64,000 bases of DNA. Origin: Candidatus Acididesulfobacter guangdongensis (lineage in GTDB: Bacteria; SZUA-79; Acidulodesulfobacterales; Acidulodesulfobacteraceae). Under the pieces are notes generated by a model that saw only the letters and a list, made by a program, of their open reading frames with translations, made no database searches and had not been told where the DNA came from. Shown here piece after piece: positions 59,324 to 64,000 of this stretch. The first letter of the stretch is position 1. Each line of letters opens with the position of its first letter. The DNA is taken from positions 434,001-498,000 of the forward strand of contig SGBC01000001.1 of assembly GCA_004195045.1 (NCBI GenBank), in the 5' to 3' direction. A program made the position numbers and the translations under genes.

Positions 59324-60475
59324 TCAGCGCTCTGCAATTAATGACGGTTCATAAATGCAGTAAGGCTCTTCAGCTAAATAATCTCCTGTTTCATAATAGG
59401 CTCTTGCCCTGCATCCTTCGCATACTTTTTTATATTCGCATATGCCGCATTTCCCTTTTAATAAACTTAAATCGCGTAAATTGGCAAATACTTCGGAGGA
59501 TTCCCAAATTTTTTCAGCCGGTTCTTTAAGAACATTGCCTGCCAGCGCCGGAAGATAACCGCACGGCTGCACATCGCCTTTTCTTGAAATAAACATAACA
59601 GAACTCCCTGCCAGACAGCCTCTGGTTACCGCGGCCATACCATGCGTTTTTGGAGTAATGCTTATTCCTTCGTCTTTGGCTCTTTTATGCATTATTCTAA
59701 AATAATGCGGGGCGCATGTTGCTTTTAGCTCAAGTACATCCTTGAGTTCCATTGTTTTATCATAAAACCACGCCAGTATGTCTTCATATTTCTGTTTATC
59801 CAACATCTGCGTATTCGCTATTTGCACACCGCATCCGACGGGCACAAGCATAAAAATATGCAGCGCTTTCAAATTATTCTTTAAAACAAGTTCAAGTATA
59901 TCTTTTATTTCATTTTCATTATGTTTAGCAATGGTCGTATTCACCTGAACTTCAAGCCCTTCATTCTGTAAGTTTTTAATTCCGTTAAAAGCCGCATCGA
60001 ACGACCCCGGTATCATTCTGAATGAATCGTGCGTTTTTGCGTTGGAACCGTCCAAACTTATAGCCACCCTCTTTATTCCGCACTCTTTAATTTTTTTTGC
60101 GGTTTCTTTATCAATCATAGTTCCATTGGTAGCCAGCGCAACCCTTAATCCTTTGCGCGAAGCGTAAGAGGCAATTTCAAAAATATCATCCCTGTATAAA
60201 GGTTCTCCGCCGGTTAATATCAAAATGGGGTTAGAAAAACTGCACAAATTATCTATTACGGAAAAACATTGTTCCGTCGTCAGTTCATTTTCCTGCTTTT
60301 CTTCTTGAGCTTCTGCCCTGCAATGGATGCATTTAAGATTGCATCTTGCCGTAAGCTCCCAGAAAACAAGCCTCAATTCATTTTTTTTGCCCGCCGGCGG
60401 CATAGCACCCATAGCTCCTCCATGAGAGCCATGAGCCATAAGCGCAGCATCAGGCATCATTTTGTCGTTCATCAT
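59324..60475 (-). CDS. ahbD: radical SAM heme b synthase (Fe-coproporphyrin decarboxylase) AhbD
   Basis: Last step of siroheme-dependent heme synthesis: decarboxylates the propionates of Fe-coproporphyrin III. It has 383 residues. The radical SAM triad is C45-C49-C52 (CNLKCIHC), with LTGGEPLYRDDI after it. A SPASM-type domain at the C-terminus has CLAGSSVMFISRKGDVQPCGYLP and CGICEYKKVCEGCRARA. The first 30 residues are rich in Met, His, Gly and Ala. ahbC lies 248 bases upstream, which supports the assignment. MoaA/NirJ relatives are the alternative. Confidence 0.9.
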   Translation of the reverse strand: MMNDKMMPDAALMAHGSHGGAMGAMPPAGKKNELRLVFWELTARCNLKCIHCRAEAQEEKQENELTTEQCFSVIDNLCSFSNPILILTGGEPLYRDDIFEIASYASRKGLRVALATNGTMIDKETAKKIKECGIKRVAISLDGSNAKTHDSFRMIPGSFDAAFNGIKNLQNEGLEVQVNTTIAKHNENEIKDILELVLKNNLKALHIFMLVPVGCGVQIANTQMLDKQKYEDILAWFYDKTMELKDVLELKATCAPHYFRIMHKRAKDEGISITPKTHGMAAVTRGCLAGSSVMFISRKGDVQPCGYLPALAGNVLKEPAEKIWESSEVFANLRDLSLLKGKCGICEYKKVCEGCRARAYYETGDYLAEEPYCIYEPSLIAER

Positions 60476-60557
60476 AACTTTATAATCCTATTTTATTTAT
60501 ATTAAATTTACAATCTGCATAAACTACCTTAATCCTGCAATAGAAAATTATCTGCTC

Positions 60558-60649
60558 GGAAAAGGTGTCAGATTAATTTTTTTTGCAAATATCTTCTTTG
60601 TTAATTGAACTACTACATATGCAAAAAAATAAAACCTGACACCTTTTCC
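60558..60649. repeat. MITE-like element with 30-base imperfect inverted ends
   Basis: GGAAAAGGTGTCAG (60558-60571) and its exact complement CTGACACCTTTTCC (60636-60649) are 14-bp perfect inverted repeats. The homology extends imperfectly to 30 bases per arm (60558-60587 with 60620-60649), with a 32-base centre. Total length is 92 bases. It lies in the 248-base gap between ahbC and ahbD. The sequence resembles ends associated with IS200-like/REP transposases, but no transposase is present here. It could also fold as an RNA hairpin between the genes. Confidence 0.7.
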
Positions 60650-60723
60650 TTAATAATATTTTTATAAGCATTGTATGCGCAATCGTTTATGCTATGTATG
60701 CTATGTGTCAGCCTTGCATTATT

Positions 60724-61908
60724 TTATAGCCCTATTTCTTCGTCGGTTAAATAACATGCCGGGTCGGGTGACCATAAATCTCCGGAAGAAGCTTCCGACC
60801 TGACTCTGAAATTACCGTTGCATACATCAAGCCATTTGCATTTAGCGCATCTTCCCTTAACATATTCCTGCTTATGTTTTAACTGCTTCATCAAGGGATT
60901 TGAGATATCCGTCCAAATTTCACTGAATTTCCTTTCTTTCACGTTGCCAAATGAATAATGCCTCCAAAACTGGTCGGCATAAACTTCTCCATCCCAGCTT
61001 ACAGAACCTATACCGACTCCAGAACTGTTTCCGCCGTTCATTTTAAGAAGCTGCATAACATTTTCGGCAGACTCCGTCTGTCCTTCTTTTAATAATTTCA
61101 TATAAATATAAGGTCCGTCCGCATGGTTATCTACCGTCAAAACCTCTTTTGTACTATCTTTAGAATATATTTCTTTCGTAAGTTCAAGAATCGTATCTAC
61201 CGTCCGCCTTGCTTCTTCATGGGTAAGGTCTTCTTCCATGAGTTTTGTTCCTCTTCCCGCATAAACAAGATGATAAAAACAAACCCTCGGTATATTTTCT
61301 TCCTCTAAGAGTTTAAAAATTCCAGGTATTTCCTGAGCGTTTCTTTTATTTATCGTAAATCTTAAGCCAACCTTAATTCCTGCTTCCTTAGCATAGTTTA
61401 TTCCGTTTATCGCTTCGGTAAAAGCTCCTTTTTTGCCTCTGAATCTGTCATGAACTTCTGAAAGTCCGTCAAGGCTGATTCCGACATAAGACAGTCCGAC
61501 TTTTTTGAGTTCCTGTGCAAGTTCTCTTGTAATTAAGGTTCCATTCGTCGATATTACCGCCCTCATACCTTTTGATTTTGCGTAAAATGCAAGGTCCAGA
61601 AAGTGAGGGTGCATTAAGGGTTCGCCGCCTGAAAAAAGCATAACCGGAGAACCGAAAGAAGATATATCGTCTATAAACGCCTTTCCTTCTTCTAATGTCA
61701 ATTCGTTGTTATATTGAAGATTTTTAGACTGCGAATAGCAATGCACGCAGTTCAGATTGCAGGTTTTAGTCATATTCCATACTATAACCGGTTTTTTATC
61801 TTCTGAAAATTGTAGAAGATGGGACGGCAACTTTTGCGACATTCTTCCATACCGCAACGCGTCTGACGCATGCACTCCTCCGCAATAAAGTTTTGAAATT
61901 CCTATCAT
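60724..61908 (-). CDS. ahbC: radical SAM 12,18-didecarboxysiroheme deacetylase AhbC
   Basis: Removes acetate side chains from didecarboxysiroheme to give Fe-coproporphyrin III. It has 394 residues. The N-terminal ISKLYCGG and the radical SAM triad C50-C54-C57 (CNLNCVHC) preceded by VIVWNMTKT are AhbC/NirJ-like. FSGGEPLMHP, STNGTLITREL and the C-terminal SPASM cysteines CAKCKWLDVCNGN follow. AGGTT lies before the ATG at 61908. NirJ of heme d1 synthesis is close in sequence; the neighbours hemD/cobA and ahbD favour AhbC. Confidence 0.9.
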   Translation of the reverse strand: MIGISKLYCGGVHASDALRYGRMSQKLPSHLLQFSEDKKPVIVWNMTKTCNLNCVHCYSQSKNLQYNNELTLEEGKAFIDDISSFGSPVMLFSGGEPLMHPHFLDLAFYAKSKGMRAVISTNGTLITRELAQELKKVGLSYVGISLDGLSEVHDRFRGKKGAFTEAINGINYAKEAGIKVGLRFTINKRNAQEIPGIFKLLEEENIPRVCFYHLVYAGRGTKLMEEDLTHEEARRTVDTILELTKEIYSKDSTKEVLTVDNHADGPYIYMKLLKEGQTESAENVMQLLKMNGGNSSGVGIGSVSWDGEVYADQFWRHYSFGNVKERKFSEIWTDISNPLMKQLKHKQEYVKGRCAKCKWLDVCNGNFRVRSEASSGDLWSPDPACYLTDEEIGL

Positions 61909-61988
61909 TTTTATTTAACCTCGCTTATTTAATTTAAATTTAATTATTTACTTTATTTTCTTGAAGATTATATAATATTGTAATGCCG

Positions 61989-63593
61989 TTATAATACCTC
62001 ATGCTCCTTATAAAAATCTACTATTTCTTCGGTTAAAGAATCAATATTAACATCTTTTGATATTATATCAGATTTTATGCCAAACCTGAAAGCATATTCG
62101 GCTGTTTTTCTGCCTATAGCGGCAAAGCGGATGCCGCAGCGTACATCGGCATTAGTTCTCTGCAATATACCCAATAAACCTTCCTGCGCCGATTCAATGC
62201 ATTTTACAAAATTTTCAACCGTTGAATAGCTTGTAAATGTTATAAGATTTACAGAGGGATTTGCGGCATTAAAACCTTTAAATAGATTTGCTGTATTCTC
62301 AATGGATTCCGGCGGCAAAACTGTTTCATAAACAGGAATATTATTCAACACGCCTCCTGAAGAAATAATATATTCAGGCAGCGTGCTGTTGATATTTAGA
62401 GCCTGCGGAAATAGAAAATTCTTTCCCTTAATATTTGTAACGCCATATAGCATATCCAGTTCTTTTATAATCCCGTCCTGTGAAAATATTTCAGACGACG
62501 AAGGAAAAATATCTGCTATTATACCGTATTTTCTTAGTTCAGCCGATGTTGCCGCACCGACGGAAATGATTTTGCAATTATTTAATATTCTTAAATCTTT
62601 ACCTCGGGAAAATATTCTTTCAAAGTATCCTTCTACTGCATTAGCGCTTGTAAATATTAAAAAATCATAGCGGCTAATATCTTCAATAGACTTTAAGATT
62701 GCATTTTCGTCAATATTTTTGCTTTTTTGTATAATTTCAATTAAAGGAAGTTCTATAGTTTCCGCACCATATTTTTTTAAATTAGCGGCAAGCGACGAGG
62801 CTTTCCCTGTAGAACGTGTAATTAAAGCTTTGACGCCGTATAGCGGTCTTTTCTCAAACCATTTTATTCTTTGCCTTAAGCGGACTACCTCGCCTACTAT
62901 AAATATCAAAGGGCTTTTTAAACCCTCGCTGCGCATTTCCTTTTCAATAGTTTTAAGCGTCCCGACGGCAACTTTCTGACGTGCGGTAGTTCCTTCCTGA
63001 ATAACAGCCGCCGGGGTGTTTTCGTCTTTCCCCGCTTTTATAATTTCATTTATGATATTGGTAATATTTTTATATCCCATCAAAACGACAATGGTAGAAG
63101 CGCCCGCTATATTATCCCAGTTTATAGTCGTTTCTTCCTTATGCTCTCCTTCATGCCCAGTTACTATAGCAACGGTGGATGAATAATCTCTGTGGGTCAG
63201 AGGAATACCTGCATATGCAGGAACCGCAAAAGAAGACGAAATACCGGGTATGATTTCAAAATCTATGCCTTCTTCATGCAATTTTTCAGCTTCTTCGCCG
63301 CCTCTTCCGTACAGAAAAGGATCTCCTCCTTTAAGTCTTACCACTATTTTATTTTCTTTAGCTTTTTTAGCCAGCAGCTCATTTATAGAATACTGAGGAA
63401 GCGTATGATTAGAAGAACGTTTGCCGGCGTAAATTATCTCGCAGTCCTTCCGTGCGTACTTAAGCAGGTCCGTAGAAATAAGACTATCGTAAACTATTAC
63501 ATCTGCTTCGCCTATAACCCTTTTTGCTTTAAGGGTTAAAAGTTCCGGATCTCCTGGTCCTGCGCCGGTTAGATAGACTAAGGGTTTATTCAT
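61989..63593 (-). CDS. cobA-hemD: uroporphyrinogen-III methyltransferase/synthase fusion
   Basis: 534 residues joining two enzymes. Residues 1 to about 240 are the SAM-dependent methyltransferase, with VYLTGAGPGDPELLTLKAKR, VRLKGGDPFLYGRGGEE and PGISSSFAVPAYAGIPLTHR. Residues about 255-530 are uroporphyrinogen-III synthase, with ALITRSTGKASSLAANLKKYGAE and FTSANAVEGYFER. It makes uroporphyrinogen III and then precorrin-2, the entry to siroheme and to Ahb heme. AAGGAAAA precedes the ATG at 63593. hemC lies just upstream. Confidence 0.95.
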   Translation of the reverse strand: MNKPLVYLTGAGPGDPELLTLKAKRVIGEADVIVYDSLISTDLLKYARKDCEIIYAGKRSSNHTLPQYSINELLAKKAKENKIVVRLKGGDPFLYGRGGEEAEKLHEEGIDFEIIPGISSSFAVPAYAGIPLTHRDYSSTVAIVTGHEGEHKEETTINWDNIAGASTIVVLMGYKNITNIINEIIKAGKDENTPAAVIQEGTTARQKVAVGTLKTIEKEMRSEGLKSPLIFIVGEVVRLRQRIKWFEKRPLYGVKALITRSTGKASSLAANLKKYGAETIELPLIEIIQKSKNIDENAILKSIEDISRYDFLIFTSANAVEGYFERIFSRGKDLRILNNCKIISVGAATSAELRKYGIIADIFPSSSEIFSQDGIIKELDMLYGVTNIKGKNFLFPQALNINSTLPEYIISSGGVLNNIPVYETVLPPESIENTANLFKGFNAANPSVNLITFTSYSTVENFVKCIESAQEGLLGILQRTNADVRCGIRFAAIGRKTAEYAFRFGIKSDIISKDVNIDSLTEEIVDFYKEHEVL

Positions 63594-63733
63594 AAAAATT
63601 TTCCTTATTTTTATTTTTTTATTGTATTTTTTATTTTTTATGTTGTTTTGTTATCAAATTCATTTGCGTCTTTATGTAGTTTATATAATACTGTACTAGT
63701 ATTGCAGCAGTATTATACTGTGTTATCGCAATA

Positions 63734-64000
63734 TTATTTATTTTTAGACAAAATTTCCAGCCCGCCCTTTTCTACAATGTTATGCGCCAATTTTTTACCC
63801 AATTCTTTATATTCCGTTTTGCTTCCGCTAATGTCTGCTTCTAAATATTCTCCGTTCATATTGGAGACGAATCCTTTAATATAAATTTTGCTTTCGCCGG
63901 AAATGTCATCATCGGACAAATAAGAATAAACCCCGACCGGCGAAGCACAGCCGCAGTCTAATATTCTAATGAAATCTCTTTCGGCGTACGTTGAAACGAA
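63734..64000 (-). CDS. hemC: hydroxymethylbilane synthase, C-terminal part (5' end outside window)
   Basis: The open frame runs from base 64000 to a TAA at 63734. It reads STYAERDFIRILDCGCASPVGVYSYL, the conserved HemC segment in which a cysteine (in CGCASP) carries the dipyrromethane cofactor, then a normal C-terminal domain ending SKNK. The upstream two thirds of the gene lie beyond the window. It joins four pyrroles into hydroxymethylbilane, the substrate of the HemD domain encoded 140 bases downstream. Confidence 0.93.
   Translation of the reverse strand, partial: FVSTYAERDFIRILDCGCASPVGVYSYLSDDDISGESKIYIKGFVSNMNGEYLEADISGSKTEYKELGKKLAHNIVEKGGLEILSKNK

Overview
This is an AT-rich bacterial chromosome segment made almost entirely of housekeeping genes, most of them on the minus strand. 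I see no prophage, no transposase, no rRNA and no CRISPR array. The gene content suggests an anaerobic or microaerophilic Gram-negative of deltaproteobacterial type. The main pointers are siroheme-dependent (Ahb) heme synthesis, indolepyruvate:ferredoxin oxidoreductase, a MetV/MetF pair, FabK, and the tRNA-Thr/Tyr/Gly/Thr-tuf-secE-nusG-rplKAJL-rpoBC order. An acidophilic sulfur-cycling relative (Acidulodesulfobacterales-like) is possible, but that is a guess that the sequence alone does not prove.

Layout, in window coordinates. 1-14.1 kb holds the transcription/translation block read leftwards: tandem promoters, four tRNAs, tuf, rpmG, tRNA-Trp, secE, nusG, rplK, rplA, rplJ, rplL, rpoB and rpoC, the last cut by the window start. 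A separate tRNA-His lies just upstream. 14.1-21.6 kb is a pentose-phosphate cluster: gnd, a cyclase-like hydrolase, zwf, a free-standing LigD phosphoesterase domain, transaldolase, transketolase and a DoxX membrane protein. 21.7-24.2 kb carries slipin, NfeD and a family-4 uracil-DNA glycosylase. 24.4-31.0 kb is the least ordinary part. It is a compact six-gene run encoding a 2-hydroxyacyl-CoA-dehydratase-activase-related protein, an HtrA protease, MetV-like and MetF-like proteins and IorA/IorB, behind a recognisable promoter and an operator-like palindrome.

31.5-35.5 kb is the main plus-strand operon: a diacylglycerol-kinase-family lipid kinase, then GlcD- and GlcF-type glycolate/lactate oxidase subunits. 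35.6-45.1 kb, leftwards again, is the fatty-acid/phospholipid block yceD-rpmF-plsX-fabH-fabK-fabD-fabG-acpP-fabF, followed by rpiB and glyA. 45.3-50.8 kb has valS (archaeal-type), recR, ebfC and dnaX. After plus-strand yggS come a potassium transporter gene kup broken by a one-base frameshift, an APC permease, polA with a degenerate proofreading domain, and an RDD protein. 59.3-64 kb is a heme branch: hemC (cut by the window end), a cobA-hemD fusion, ahbC and ahbD, with a MITE-like inverted repeat between the two ahb genes.

Together the zwf, gnd, tkt, tal and rpiB genes supply most of a pentose-phosphate pathway. hemC to ahbD makes uroporphyrinogen III, precorrin-2 and then heme by the siroheme route; ahbA/B, hemA, hemB and hemL must lie elsewhere. 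The candidates for new biology are the 24.4-31 kb operon, the split kup, the orphan LigD phosphoesterase domain, and the short repeat families at 24.3, 31.3 and 60.6 kb.
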